Positions 31,112-43,500 of a stretch of DNA of 64,000 nt are shown here, in pieces; position 1 is the first letter of the stretch, and every line of letters begins with the position of its first letter. A program made the position numbers and the translations under genes. The notes beneath the pieces were generated by a model. It searched no databases and was not told where the DNA came from. It was given only the letters and a program-made list of their open reading frames with translations. The stretch is from contig CM028382.1 of NCBI GenBank assembly GCA_013146195.2, positions 53,660,430 through 53,724,429 of the forward strand. Reading direction: 5' to 3'. The stretch comes from Codonopsis lanceolata. Taxonomy: Eukaryota > Streptophyta > Magnoliopsida > Asterales > Campanulaceae.

Positions 31112-31556
31112 AGAAAAGTTAAAAGCAGAAGGAGAAACGGACCACGAACTTAGTAACGGGCGAGGAAAAAACAAAGCGATGACCGTAAAACACGAAAAAT
31201 AAGAAAACGAAAAAGCGTGGAAAAAGAAGAAATTCACTACGGGCTCCGGAGGTAAAGTAGGACGCAACAAGAGAACAGTAGGAAAGATCGCGGAAATCGC
31301 CTAAGAAACCTGAGTGAAGAGAGGTAGTGAGTAGAAAGTGAAAGCGGTAAAAGTAAAAAAGAAAAGAAAAAAGCTCTTATACCCCACGTCGCATTGAGGG
31401 TGGAGCCACGAATTCACCGGGTAGACCGCGTGTTTTTCTGAGCCAATCCCAAAGCGACACCACATGACTAATTTCTGGATTCGAGAAGAAAGAGGCATTA
31501 AAAGCATTTCGAGAATTCAACCGCTAAACAAAACAAGCGCGAAAACACATTTAATG
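31112..31556. other. Purine-rich segment after the gap, nothing recognised
   Basis: Composition shifts to A/G-rich sequence (AAAAGTAAAAAAGAAAAGAA). There is no coding similarity to copia-2 and no repeat was identified. Confidence 0.5.
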
Positions 31557-32505
31557 ATGTGACAGCCCGAAAAGACAAATGCGTCGATTGGGCGGATATC
31601 CAAACGTCCCATAAACTTCCGCAACGCAAATTAGCTCGGCATCGGCCTCGACTTGAATCTGCGGTTCACCTCGGCAAAAGCTCGGCACCGACCTCTCCGC
31701 CAAGGATACTTCTTGATCGTCTCGGCGTCGGCGGCCAAAATGAGGGGGCCAGAAAGGTTAAGCAGAAATGATCCTCGACACGATAGTGGACCCTACTTAA
31801 AAAGCCATTAGTAATGAAGTCAGGAACATAGGTCCCTGAGATAACGCGAGTTTTGATTATTGCCGAGTAATAGACAACCCACGGCCTCCAAACAGCTTTG
31901 GCCTCGGGCGGCAGGTGACCTCGATGTCGGCCCCGGGCACTAGAGTGGTTTCCACACCCTCGGCCTCGTCGGAATCGGTCCCCTAGTAACCTCGGCCTCG
32001 GTAATAAACACTTTATCGCCAGACCGCTCGGCCTCGGCGTGGGATCAATCATCACCGGCACGACAACGACTTCCACTAGGCAGAAAAACCGCTACATAGC
32101 ACCAACTCACGACAAAGCGCCGCAGTTTCTTTATTTCGACAAAGACCATCAAGCGCATTTAATAAACGCCGCAATGTGTTCCCCAATGACCAGCCGCCAC
32201 GTCGGCAGAAGGTCGGTATAAATATGGGACACTCATTTATTGTAAAGGTAAGTAAATTACGAGATATCACTACTCTCTTATCACAACCCCTTATCAAGCG
32301 AATATCACGGCACATTTATTACCCATTTTACCACGGAAATCTTACTCTCACACGGAGGGTTCTGATCAACGCCCCGGAAGCTCCTAATGGTGTTTGTTGT
32401 TTACTTTCGGTTAACCAAGAAAAGGCGAACTAGTGGACTCCACCTCATCCTTGCTCACGTGGACGACAAGACAAGGTCACCACGAAAATAAGCGTGATCA
32501 GACAC
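31557..32505 (+). repeat. GC-rich LTR-like block with CTCGGC(C/A)TCGG repeats
   Basis: This block is much richer in G+C than its surroundings, with many copies of CTCGGC and CCTCGG. It begins near TGTGACAGCCCGAAAAGAC and has GGTATAAATATGGGACAC at about 32215-32232, a TATA box in plus orientation, followed by a run resembling an LTR R/U5 region. Open frames on both strands (such as the 136-codon minus frame 31666-32076) show no known domain. I infer a gypsy solo LTR or fragment; its ends and target duplication were not established. Confidence 0.45.
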
Positions 32506-32506
32506 G

Positions 32507-33385
32507 CTACTATCAATTTATGCACCACGATGCATCAATTAAATTTACCTAATTCAATTTATGCATTGCACTGCATCAATTCATGCATCTCACTACAACA
32601 AAGCATTCAAACTTGTCATTTCCATTCATAGAGATGCATCGCGATTGAAATTTGATAAAACACGGTTCGAATTAGTTTAATCACATCCCTTCCGCCTTCT
32701 TCTTCCTCCTTCGTCAATACATAATCGTCCAACTCAACCCGAAAATAGGAATCTCCATTTCACATCATACCAAATGAATCGAAAAAATCGTTAACGGGGA
32801 GACGCTGCTCCCCACGATCTAACGAGCGAGGTTGATCTTTGTTTTGTTAATTGTGATTTTTAAACAATTTAAGAAGAATACGCTGGAGCTGGAGCTGTGG
32901 ATGGAGATGATATGAGCATTTAAGGAACAATTTTGAAAAGTATCATTTATTGGTTGAAAAAAAAAGATGAGATTCAGCGGTTAAAAACATTTTTAAAAAT
33001 GTATCGATCAATAATTTCTCCATAGTGTATAGACAAGTTTGAATGCTTTCTTGTTCATGATTCTCTTGGGTCAATAATCAATACCTACAACTCGCTTGGT
33101 AATATATATGTTGGAATCTTCTGAATTTGATATAGATAAAGCATCCAAGGCAAGTAAGAATTACTTTTTCTTTAATAAATTGATTGTTTTTAAATACAAA
33201 TTTAATATATATTCTTTTATTTCTTGCAAGAGTATAAAACATGTCATTCATAATATTTATTGTGTATTATGATTAACGTATTTTATGAATTTGAAAATAA
33301 AATAAAATATACAATTCAAAATTTATTTAGAAATTATTTGTTAACTTTAAAATATGAAAAAGAATATTATTTGTAACAAGCATTT
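32507..33385. repeat. Dispersed repeat R, copy 1 (~0.9 kb)
   Basis: This segment pairs with 42390-44215. The match starts at CTATCAATTTATGCACC(A/G) and continues through ACATAATC(G/T)TCCAACTCAACC-like and GAATGCTTTCTTGTTCATGA. It stops at AAAAAGAATATTATTT (about 33370-33385). Compared with copy 2 it lacks about 950 bp of GATGCATC-rich sequence. No protein domain and no clear terminal inverted repeat were found. It may be a non-autonomous DNA element. Confidence 0.75.
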
Positions 33386-34079
33386 TACTCACAAAAGCAA
33401 AAAAAAATGTTTATAATAATAAAATTTATAAGAAATAATTACAAGTCATTACATCTTTTAAAACATGTTTTCAAGTAAATCCAGCCATTTTTTGGACATA
33501 TCTTTTAGGTACAATTTTGGGGCGAAAGTACGTCACTGCCCCTTTATGCATGTATTCTTACGAGTGGATAATGACTTTGTGATGCGTATGTGTTGTTGCG
33601 TGAAAGTATGAGTGGGAAAAACCACAACGGGCATGGTTGACCAAGCCTTCCTCCAATCAATCCCCAGCCTCGATCCATTTGGTAGGGTTAGATTTTTATT
33701 TTTATTTTGTTGGTTTTGGGGGATTTGAGGCGAAAGCATCTAACAATGCCTTCGGTGCCTTCACTTGAATTGCTAACTCGATCTTACGTACCTTCACTTG
33801 AAGCGCAATTGGTGGACTTCACCGAAGCTCGTGCTTTGATTGGTCAAAGCTTGGAGCAGGACAAATGGTGGACTTCAACGGAGCAAGACAGATGATACTG
33901 AAGTTGGAGATGGTGGGACTCGAAGTGGATGTTGGGATTCCGGCATCAAAGAAGACCGAAGATGGAGATGGTGAACTTTTTGTCTTTTTAACTTTCCAAA
34001 CAATTGCAGATCAAGTTTATTGCGAGACGGAGAATGGAGGAACGATCACGATCTTTGTGAAAATTCACGTTGCACAACC
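33386..34079. other. Spacer without recognised gene
   Basis: AT-rich to about 33500, then mixed sequence. A 93-codon plus frame (33865-34146) runs into the tandem repeats and has no recognised domain. A short duplicated phrase GGTGGACTTCA(A/C)CG occurs near 33810 and 33868. Confidence 0.5.
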
Positions 34080-34136
34080 TGATGCCTGGGTTTGTCAACC
34101 TGATGTCTGGATTTGTCAACATGATGCATGGATTCA
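34080..34136. repeat. ~20-bp repeat, 3 copies
   Basis: CTGATG(C/T)CTGG(G/A)TTTGTCAA is repeated about every 20-21 bp, the third copy ending ATGCATGGATTCA. Confidence 0.75.
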
Positions 34137-34410
34137 GCATTTTTGAATTTTTTTGGTCTTGCAAAAAACTAAGAAAACAATCCTGATGCCAAGGCTTGGC
34201 ATCAGCATTTTTTAAATTTTTTTGCTTGAATAAACTATAAAAATAATCCTAATGCTAAGCCTTGACATCAGCATTTTTGAATTTTTTTTGGGCTTGAATA
34301 AACGTGGCAGTCTAATGTCAAGCCTTTGCATCAGCATTTTTGAATTTTTGGCTTAAATAAACTGTGAAAACATTCATGATGCCTAGCATTAGCATCGACA
34401 TTTTTGATTT
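34137..34410. repeat. ~66-bp tandem repeat, about 4 copies, with an internal palindrome
   Basis: CATTTTT(G/A)AATTTTT begins units at 34137, 34206, 34272 and 34335, with a partial copy near 34399. The first unit contains GATGCCAAGGCTTGGCATC, a 9-bp perfect inverted repeat around one base. Later units keep degenerate forms (AATGCTAAGCCTTGACATC, then GTCAAGCCTTTGCATC). It follows directly on the 20-bp repeat and shares the GATG(C)C motif. Confidence 0.85.
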
Positions 34411-34914
34411 CTTTAGGCCGGATGAGATTTGTCTTCATTAATAGTATTTTTGTCATTTGGCAACCAATTTGTAGTTATATGAAATGTCCAAAAAATTGAT
34501 GGACCTAGATGAAAACATGTTTCTTAAATTGTATCCACTTGAAATTTGTCCAATTTATAAGTTTTTTCTTATGTAGAAGTAAGGGTATACTTAATAAAAA
34601 CATCTGGCCAAAAATCAACAAACAGACTGTTGGGCTTCGAATAAGTAGGATATATGGGCTTTAAGTTCACACTTGAGCTAAGAACTTGTTAACAAAGGGA
34701 GAAACACTTAGGTGAATGCCGGAGGTTCTGCAAGAACACTCGGCGTATGAATTCGTTCGACTCTCTTTTATGAATGCAAATTGACGAGTTTAAGCTATAT
34801 CAAAATGTGTACCTTGTTTCTCATGGAAATGAGGCTTTTATAGCCAAGGTGTGTAACTGTCGAGTAGAGGGCCACTTTTTTTTCTTTTTAAGAGTATTAG
34901 TGGTGGTTCCTCAC
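34411..34914. other. Spacer, nothing recognised
   Basis: AT-rich sequence without recognisable coding or repeat structure. The 3' part of copia-3 (RNase H and 3' LTR) would be expected here but is absent. Confidence 0.5.
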
Positions 34915-35574
34915 TTACCCCGAATAGAGGGCCACTACTACCCAAAGAATGGCCTTAATTGTCGAACACGTTGGTCCGTCATAAAGCGGCACATGGACCA
35001 CGCTTGAGATGTGGGGTAGGAACTTGGGTTTTAAGTACTTCAAGTTCCCAAGATCTTTTGTTTGAAATCTTTCTTGAAGGAAAGACTTTAGAGCACAAAT
35101 ACCCACCTTGTCTCCACCAAGAATGACAATATCTACACCACTATATTCGACCATCAATAAAAAGGCGAATGATCACCATGAAGAAACGCATAAGGCCAAA
35201 GCAAACTTCTAACACCACCTCACTAAATCAGCCAAACCAAGCTCTAGGAGACTGTTTTTAGACCATACAATGACTTTTTCAACTTGCAAACCATCCATGA
35301 TTCCTCCTCGAACAACAAACACAAGAGGTTGTTCGAGATAAACCTCTTCGCAGATCACCATGAAGAAATGCATTCTTCACATCTAGTTGGTGAAACGGCC
35401 AATGGTATGATGTAGCAAGAGAAAAAACAATCGAACAAAAAGCCTTCGCCACATAAGAGAAGGTTTCGAATAATCCACACCATAAGTCTGGGCATAACCT
35501 TTCGCAACCACTTTCAACCGAGCAAGGGAACCAACGAGATTCACTTTCACTGTGAATACCCACTTACAACCAAT

Positions 35575-35832
35575 TAGAGCTGTCAAAATGGGCCAAACCC
35601 ACAGGGCTAGTCCGCCCCGCTACTTTAAAAAGGTTGGGTGGGTTTTAAAAATACAACTCCGTTAGGAGGCGGGCTTAACGGGCTTGGTCCGCTCAGGCCT
35701 CAGGTTTAGGCAGGGTGGGTTACCCGCAATTTTGACCACAAATTATTAATTTGGAAAAATATTGAGATTTTTGGAGAATGTAAAAAGTTGAAAATCATTT
35801 CATCTCACTGAGAAAGCCAACCAGTTAGACAA

Positions 35833-35864
<32 letters not shown>

Positions 35865-36995
35865 AAAAAAGCCTCTCAAACAATTCTCTCTCTTAAAAAA
35901 TAAAACCCCTAACATCATCGTCGATCTTTCTCTTAGAATCGATCATCATCGTCGATCTATCTGTTTGACTCTCTCTCTCAGTCTGCCATAATCTACCTCT
36001 CTTAGTCTTCTCAGTTTTCTCAGTCCGCTATCGTTAATCTATTTCTTTCAGAGTCGATCGGTCTTACAAACGTGGATACCATCTTCATTTTAAAGAAAGA
36101 TCTGGGTTGTTTGCATATGTAATGAAGGATCTGGGTTGTTTTGAGGAAAGATCTGGTTTATGCAGTGCAAGGTTGCTAGAATACAGACTGTATATGTTTT
36201 TAGTTTTCATTACAAAGTATTAGTTATATTATTATATATCATATTGAAAGGTTGTTGTTCGTGGCTTGATTCTACCAAGACTTAGTTACTAAAATATGTG
36301 CTTAACTGCTTATGCTTGTACATGGTCAGTCATTTCTTTTTTGGGTCAAGACTTTCTTTTTTTGGCAAGTCGGTGACGCAGCGGAAATAACAACAAGGAA
36401 CTCTTTCCACGAGAAATTCCTTAACAAAGCCTATGACGGCTTTAGCGTTTCAAGCATAAGCAAGAAAATTCAAATTTTTATTCAAAGCTGCCGAAATAAT
36501 GTTTAAGGGGTTATTTATATCCCCTAACAATCCAAACCCTAAAAGGAAAAGATTAAATAAAAAAAGACGGAAAAACCCTAAAACTTCTGAGGGCCAAAAT
36601 AGCATTTAAACAGCGTTTTTTGGGCTTCAAAACAACGTCTCACCGGAGGCAAAAGTTACGCTCCGTTAAAGATCTGCCGACCGTTAAGTGCTGTCTACTA
36701 TTGCTTAACGGAAACTAACAGAAAAACTGCGAAGCAACCCACCGGTCCAACTTTCAGAAAATGCCGCTGGCCCCCCTTAACTTCGAACTCTTCCCTAACG
36801 ATTTGCTCAAATATGTCTCGGCCACTTGGTCTACATCAGTCGGTCTGCCCCGCCCCACAATCCAAGGTGGGTTGGGTTGGGCTAAAGTATATCCAGTCCG
36901 CTATTACACGGGTTGGTCCGCCCTGCCCCACCAAGTGGCGGGGTCTGCCATTTTACCGGTGGGTCTGCCCCTGTTGGTCCATTTTGATAGCTCTA
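35575..36995. mobile_element. Non-autonomous hAT element, 1421 bp, 8-bp target duplication CAACCAAT
   Basis: The left end is TAGAGCTGTCAAAATGGGCC; the right end read on the minus strand is TAGAGCTATCAAAATGGACC, matching at 18 of 20 positions. CAACCAAT flanks both sides (35567-35574 and 36996-37003), the 8-bp duplication expected of hAT transposases. Subterminal regions are rich in GGGC/CCGCCC motifs. No transposase frame is present; internal frames are short. A (CT)n tract lies at 35839-35863. Excision in silico rejoins the copia-3 RT start, so it inserted after copia-3. Confidence 0.93.
35839..35863. repeat. (CT)n microsatellite in the hAT element
   Basis: About 25 bp of alternating CT, bounded by CTCG and AAAAAAG. 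Confidence 0.95.
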
Positions 36996-39900
36996 CAACC
37001 AATTGCATTTTTATTACTCGGCAAAGGTACCAAATCTGAAGTCTGATGTGCTCAAGAGCATTCATCTCCTCTTCCATAGTAGTTATCCAACCAAGGTGAG
37101 CCACTGCCTCAGACACAGAATTAGGAATAGGATAATACTCAGGAGAACTAATAAATGAAGAAGTAAAAGTAGACAAACCAGATAGTTAGCAATGGAATAT
37201 TTTGCACAACTACGCTTACCTTTTCGAAGAGCAACCGAAAACATCTAAATTAGATGGTGGAGTTACAAGAATGCCAGGATCTGCAGAAGAGGGGACTGGC
37301 TTGGTAGTGACCAAAGGTACAAAAGGAGGTCCCTCTCGTTGACGGCGAGAGTAAACATGTTGAACGGGGGGACAATAGGGAGGTACAAGAGGTGGGACAG
37401 GGGTAGCTTCTGACAGTACAAAGTGATAGATAAAGACATCATCATTTGAGTCCGAAGAGAACGAGTCAACAGATGGCAGAGGATAAAATAATTGTGATTT
37501 AAAAAATGTGACATTAAGGAAAATGAGATATCGATTCAATTCAAGAGAAAAACAACAATATCCCTTTTGAGACCGAGAGTAGCCAAGGAAGACATATTTG
37601 AGGGACTTGGGATCCAACTTAATTATATGTAGACGATGATCCCGAACAAAAAGCCAAAGGTCTTTGGTGACACGGAGAACAGCGATGTGGAAGGTTATAA
37701 GACCTGGTAGGGAATCTCCCCCCCCCCCCAAGAACAGAAGAGGGCATTCTATTAATAAGATGGCACGCAGTAAAAACTACATCAGTCCAGAATGGCTTAA
37801 GCACGCGCATTTGAAAGCTAAGAGCCCTAGCACTCTCCATTAAATGGAAATTCTTTCTCTCAGTCACCCTGTTTTGTTGAGGTGTATCAGTGCAAGAGGA
37901 TTCATGGGTCATGCCATGATCATGCATAAAGTGGAGTAAAGGGTGGAGAAATATTCCTTTACATTGTCACTACGAAGATTTTTAATAGGCACACCAAACT
38001 GGGTATTAATTTCAGCACAAAAACCACAAAAAAATAGAGAATAACTCAGAACGATTTCTCATTAAATAAATTCAAGTTACACAGAAAAAATCATCCACAA
38101 ATGTAACAAAATAACGATAACCAAGTTTCGACACTAATGGAGAGAAACCTCAAACATCATAATGAACTAACTTAAACGGGACATGTGCCCTTTTATTGAC
38201 CCTAGAAAAGTATGAAACATAATGGTGTTTAGCATACTAACAAGCTTCACAATTTAATGTAGACAGACTCTAGACTATGACATAATTTCTTCAAATTCAA
38301 TAGACAAGGATGACCCAAACGGCAATGGAGTTGATGCGGAGTAAGGGAAGTGACACTGGAACATGCAACGGGCGAAAGAACATCATCCAGCAAGTAAAGC
38401 CCTCCTGATTCATAGCCTCGACCAATAATCCTCTACGTCGTAAGATACTGAAATATACAAGAATCGAAATAGAATGAGACACTACAATTATAATCACGTG
38501 TTAATTTAGTGATGGATAGTAAATTGAACGGAAAACTAGGAAGGTAAAGGACCGAAGACAGGGATAGATATGGAGTGACACGAGCGATACCACTCCCCTT
38601 AACACATGAAACAAAGCCATTGGCTAAAGTGACACTAGGCAATATGGAAGAGGTAAAGAAGGATAAAATACATGTATCACCAGTCATATGATCGGTAGCA
38701 CCAAAATCAATGACCCATTTGCAACTCGAGGAGGAAAGACATGCAATGGGTTTACATGAATAAACAAGAGTAGCTGCAGAAGAGAAAGATGAAGACGGTT
38801 GAGAGACCAAAAACTGGGCATACCTACTACCTAGCATACTCGTCATCTGACATCATAACCATCTTCCCTTCATTATGAGAAAAGGACTGACTAACAGGGT
38901 CGGGATGAGAAGCGACATTTGCAAATCGGTTACCAGTAGGTTTCCCATGTAACTTCCAACAATTGCGTTGCAGTTTCCCTGTGTCCCCACAATGGTAGCA
39001 TACTTTGACATCCTGATTCCCTTTAGTCCATGTGAATCATCACCACGACCACCCCAACCTCTTCTACCACATCTGCGACCGTCACCACCACGACCACCAC
39101 GATCATAACCTCTATGCCCATGAAATTTCTGTGTGACAAGAGGATAAGATTCACCCACATTCCCCTCCATTGGAGTAGGCTTACGAGATGCACGTAAAAC
39201 CCGCGGGAAAGCCTCAGATAAAGAGCAAATTTTGGTACCTAACAAAATTTGTGATCGAGCAGTAGCAAACTCAGGTCGCAAGTCAGCTAAAAACCACCCA
39301 TGACAAGAAGTTGCTCATGTTGTGCCTGTATCTGCTTAACATGAGACATAATCAGAAGTAAAGTGCACCATTCATAAGACAATTTCTTAAAATCTGCAAA
39401 GTACTGAGTCACTGTTCGATCCTTTTGATTATGTCTAAACACATCATTGGACAAGTCATAAAGACGATTCAGATTATCACGACCCGAATACAATACCTCC
39501 AAATACTCCCAAAGATCTTTGACTGTGTTAGCATGTGAAACCAACTCTGCAACACTATCAGTCATGGAATTCATCATATGGCCAATGCAAGGCATCATCA
39601 CGAATCCAAGTCTTCGCACCCTCCCCAGTTTTAATGTCTACGAGATGATCATCCTTCTTCATACCTTTAAGACTTTTGCTAACAACCTTACGCCATATCA
39701 TATAGTTGGAGCCATCAAGCTTTTTATTTATAAGCTTATTAGGAGTGGTAATCACTGATGAAACAGTCTCGGAAGTCAACATAGTAAGAAGAACGCAACC
39801 CCAACAAAGAGTCCCAACACAAGAGATAGATACCAGGGAACAAAACCAACAGCAGAGCCTCAAAATACTTCCAAATCAGAAAAAGAACCACACAGGCAGA

Positions 39901-40312
39901 ATACCGTGGCCAGGGCGTCTTTGATGAGCCTCGAATTCCGGTGAAAGTCCAGCTGACGATGTTCCTCCGATGTTGCCTTTACAAGGTGACCCTCCCTCTG
40001 TAGCGTGTGGGTCGCAAAGGCAACAAAAGCAGGGCTAAATAACACGACGAACTCAAACTGGGAGTGACGACCTGCATACGATATGTTGTTGTTCAACCCA
40101 AACCCTTTCTCACGCACAGAACACAACAGCCACACCACAGCCTGGGTTGGCTTGCCTCTCAATCAAGGTCGCACCCTCTAGCGACTCAATACATCGACAC
40201 CCTGGTGACGCAATAAGAGGACGTAAACTCTACTATATCATGGAGAAATGAAAAATTAAAAAGAAAATAGAAAAAAAAGGTTTGGAGTCAATCAGAACAA
40301 GTTTGTTACGTA

Positions 40313-40331
40313 GATTCTAGCTCTAATGACA
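40313..40331 (-). promoter_or_regulatory. Primer-binding site of copia-3 (degenerate)
   Basis: The minus strand reads TGTCATTAGAGCTAGAATC directly after the LTR end at 40332. This is close to the initiator tRNA-Met type TGGTATTAGAGCTAGAATC. Confidence 0.65.
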
Positions 40332-40479
40332 TGTAAACTAACAGAGAGGAAAAGAAGAATATAGTATGGTTTGGAAGCCGTAACCCTAAAATGCTTAGGC
40401 AATGGTATTTATATATACGTGCATATTAGACAGTAATGTTACAATTAACACCCTTCATAATACACCTCGTTCTCTAACA
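40332..40479 (-). repeat. 5' LTR of copia-3 (148 bp)
   Basis: On the minus strand it begins TGTTAGAGAACGAGGTGTAT (40479) and ends TAGTTTACA (40332), giving TG...CA, followed by a PBS and then gag about 550 bp downstream. CGTATATATAAATACC near 40410-40420 gives a TATA box on the minus strand. Confidence 0.75.
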
Positions 40480-41279
40480 ATAACATTTTAACTTTTTTCC
40501 TATCCAAGAACAAAAGGACAATACATCAAAAGGCACTATAAACAATGATATATATACTAGTATTATTTATGAAGATGATACATATATGCCACTTACACTT
40601 GCATTCTGTGAGACTATGGCCAAGAAACTTCCCAGTTCAATATACAACTTCTATGCTTGCTGTGAAAAACAGTGAGTCTTTATCTTTCGTGCCTATAGAC
40701 CATCGTTGTATCTAGTAACCATGTTGTGGATGGTAATGGATTAAATCTTTCCTGTAAATAAATATTAGAACTACAACATGCAAGTCGATAACCACCTTAG
40801 TAACTTATCCTTCATAGTCCTTATTTGCTATCAATTAAGTATTTTTCATGGTTCTATTGGTCAGTATGTATAACTTGCGTATATATAGATCTCAGTTAGA
40901 GTTAGTGTCTAAATTTTTGGTTCGTGATCCTCTCTGGGTCATAACATGTTTGGTGATTTGATAAAAGAGAAGTGATAGGGAATCAAATATGTTATCCCAA
41001 TTTTGTATCCCGATCTAAGTGGCAAGCATGTGATTGATTAGTGACGGAGAACCAATCACATGCTCCTAGCTAGATTGGATAGGAAAAAGTTTCATGCGCC
41101 CGCCCCACGAGTATACCACTCGAACAATGACGACTGGCGTACGGATCGCGGATGTTTGTTGGATAAATTACAGGTGGATCCACTTTATTAAATTAACTTG
41201 TTAAGTACCTCTTTTTAATTTTTTAACCGCATAAGTCCTGTCATCCTCCACCTCCTCCTCATTTTGGGATGAATCCAAT
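40480..41279. other. Spacer, nothing recognised
   Basis: Low-complexity AT-rich sequence followed by mixed sequence. No open frame, repeat or coding signature was recognised. Confidence 0.5.
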
Positions 41280-43500
41280 CAAAATTTTGATGCATCAAAA
41301 TCATGCATCGCAATTTCAAATTCATGCATTGTCAAGGGAAATGAGGTTTGGTTCATTTTGTGATGCATCCAATTGGAATTAGCAGCTTTGTCTTTACTAT
41401 TTACTCAAACCGTCAAACGCCTTGAAATTAATCTTTATATTCCCTGCAACCTTCATCTATACTGAGCATTTTGTTCTATATTGTCTTTGGCGGTGTCAAG
41501 GCTCCTATTTGCATGAAGTTTCTTTCAGCTGCATACAATAATAGGGTGGATCACTTCTTAGGCACTTGATATATAATTAGTCCAAGACTGATTAATCCTC
41601 ATGGATGGTTTTCGTTTGATCACGACAACGTTTATGTTTCTAATTTCTATTTATGTTGGTAGATCGATACATACATATACGTATAGGAAAGATACATCAA
41701 TGAATCATTTGTTTGATTGTGTACAGGAAAGAAGAGACATGAGGCTCTGGTTCATTTTGTGATGTGCCCAATTAGATAATGGATGCATGAAAATCATGCA
41801 TTGCAATTTCAAATTCATGCATCGCCAAAGGACATGAGGTCTAGTTCATTTTGCGATGCATCACAATTTCAAATTCACGCATCGTCAAGGAACATGAGGT
41901 CTGGTTCATTTTGCGATGCATCCAATTGTAATTCCGATGCATCAAAATCACGCATTGCAATTTTAAATTCATGCATCGTCAAGGGACATGAGGTTTGATT
42001 CATATTTCCAATTGGAAATTCGATGCATTGCAATTCAATTTGTGCATTGCGATGCACGATTTTGTGCATTGCGATGCATGAACAGAAGCTTTGTGCGCGT
42101 GCCTTTATTCATTAAGGGTATACTCGTCATTTTGCACCAAAAGTGCATTTTTTCGGTTAATAAAAAAAGAGGGTACTGTAGCGGTTGGAATTTGTCTAGA
42201 AGAGACCGGGCCGATTATCATCCATTTTGTTTAGATAAGAGGTGTTGAATTTCTCTCCATGGTTTTCTTGGGCCAATATGTACAACTTTGTGTATGTGCG
42301 AAACTTTTTTTAACCTTAAAAAGTCACTTTTGGGACGAAAAGACTACAAACCCTTAATAAACCTAAGGTGCATTACCGTTCACTTACTCAGTATGCGTCG
42401 TGCTACATCAATTTATGCATCGTGGTGCATCAAATTAAAATTACCTAATTCAATTTATGAATTGCGTTGCATCTACTTATACATCGTGATTCATCAATTA
42501 AAATTACATAATCCAATTTATGCGGCGATGCATCCATTAAAATTATGTAATTCAATTTATGCATCGCGCTACATCAATTTTAATAACATAATCCAATTTA
42601 TGCATCGCACAGCAACAAGGCAAGCAACCAATTGATGCATCGCACTGCAAATATAATGAACCAGACCTTCATGTTCGTTTTTTTTTTCCAAAACGCATTC
42701 AAAAAATGATTTCAAATTGATGCATCTTTCATGCATCCTATATCCAAATCGATGCATCACGATTGATAAAATAATGCAACGTGATTCAAAATCGATTCAT
42801 CCATATTAAAATAAGATTGTACAACAAAGAACAAAATTCTATTAAGACATTTCATCTAACAATTTACATGCAAAGCAACGCAAAGACACAAACTGAATTT
42901 TTTAAAATCAAAACACACAATTAAGATCAATAGTAGTAGTAGAAGAATACACATATGAAACCGAAGATCGATAGATGAAGAGGAAAAAGAGTGGGAAGTT
43001 AGGGTGGTCGATTAATCGAAATGAAGGTGAGGCACACAAATGTTCTTCACCGCCCGACCTCCACACCCTCCTTCTCTTCATCTGTGTGAATTCCAGCCAT
43101 AATTTTTCTTATGACATTTTATAAACAATTTCACGAAAATGGATTTAAGCAATTGTAAAAAAAAAAACGAGATTAGAGGGGTTATAAACTTGGAAAAGGA
43201 GACCGGCCAGCAATTTTTCTGATTTTAACCACTACAGTATCATATGTTTTTTAACAAGAAAAAGACACTTTTTGGGACAAAAAGACAACTATGTCATTAA
43301 TGAACTGGAGGCGCACTAAGCATCACGAACATTTGAGCATCGCGAATCCAATTTGGGCATCGGGATTTTCTACATCGCAAACCCAATTTGTGCAACGCGG
43401 ATCCATTATGTGCATCGTGAATCCTATTTCTGCATTCAGATTTTATGCATTGCAAATTCAATGTGTCATTTATATTTCATAGCGATGCATCGCGAGTAAA
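41280..43500. repeat. Cluster of GATGCATC-type palindromic motifs
   Basis: Dozens of TGCATC, GATGCA and ATGCATCG motifs occur, many in phrases such as CAATTT(A/C)(A/T)ATTCATGCATCG or AATTTATGCATCG. A ~65-bp unit (GCAATTTCAAATTCATGCAT then CGTCAAGG(G/A)ACATGAGG) repeats near 41320, 41800, 41870 and 41960. In 42390-42640, AATTTATGCATCGCG(C)(T)ACATC phrases recur about every 60 bp. Short open frames over this region reflect the periodicity. Confidence 0.8.

Larger units (their letters stand above)
34915..39782 (-). pseudogene. gag-pol: Copia-3 gag-pol remnant, split by a hAT element
   Basis: Minus-strand order: gag from about 39782 (KLDGSNYMIWRKVV, then LSYEWCTLL); a zinc-knuckle relic CYHCGDTGKLQRNC near 38970-39010, in which the usual His is Lys; protease WVIDFGATDHMTGD (about 38670-38715; DFG replaces DSG); integrase TPQQNRVTERKNFHLMESAR (about 37820-37885) and LKYVFLGYSRSQKGYCCFS (about 37560-37620); the RT start WDLVPLPSNKNAIGCKWVF across the hAT site; WPFHQLDVKNAFLHGDL (about 35340-35400); and RT SGVDIVILGGDKVGI with FQTKDLGNLKY (about 35040-35150). 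RNase H and the 3' LTR are missing. Several frameshifts and active-site changes show it is dead. Confidence 0.9.

Noticed and set aside
30905..31270. Open frames spanning the N gap
   Set aside because: The translation is joined across 100 N and has no meaning.
31666..32076. 136-codon minus frame as a gene
   Set aside because: It is Arg/Pro-rich sequence produced by the GC-rich CTCGGC repeats, with no conserved motif, inside an LTR-like block.
36312..36506. 64-codon frame as hAT transposase remnant
   Set aside because: It has none of the hAT dimerisation or catalytic motifs I would expect, so the element is called non-autonomous.
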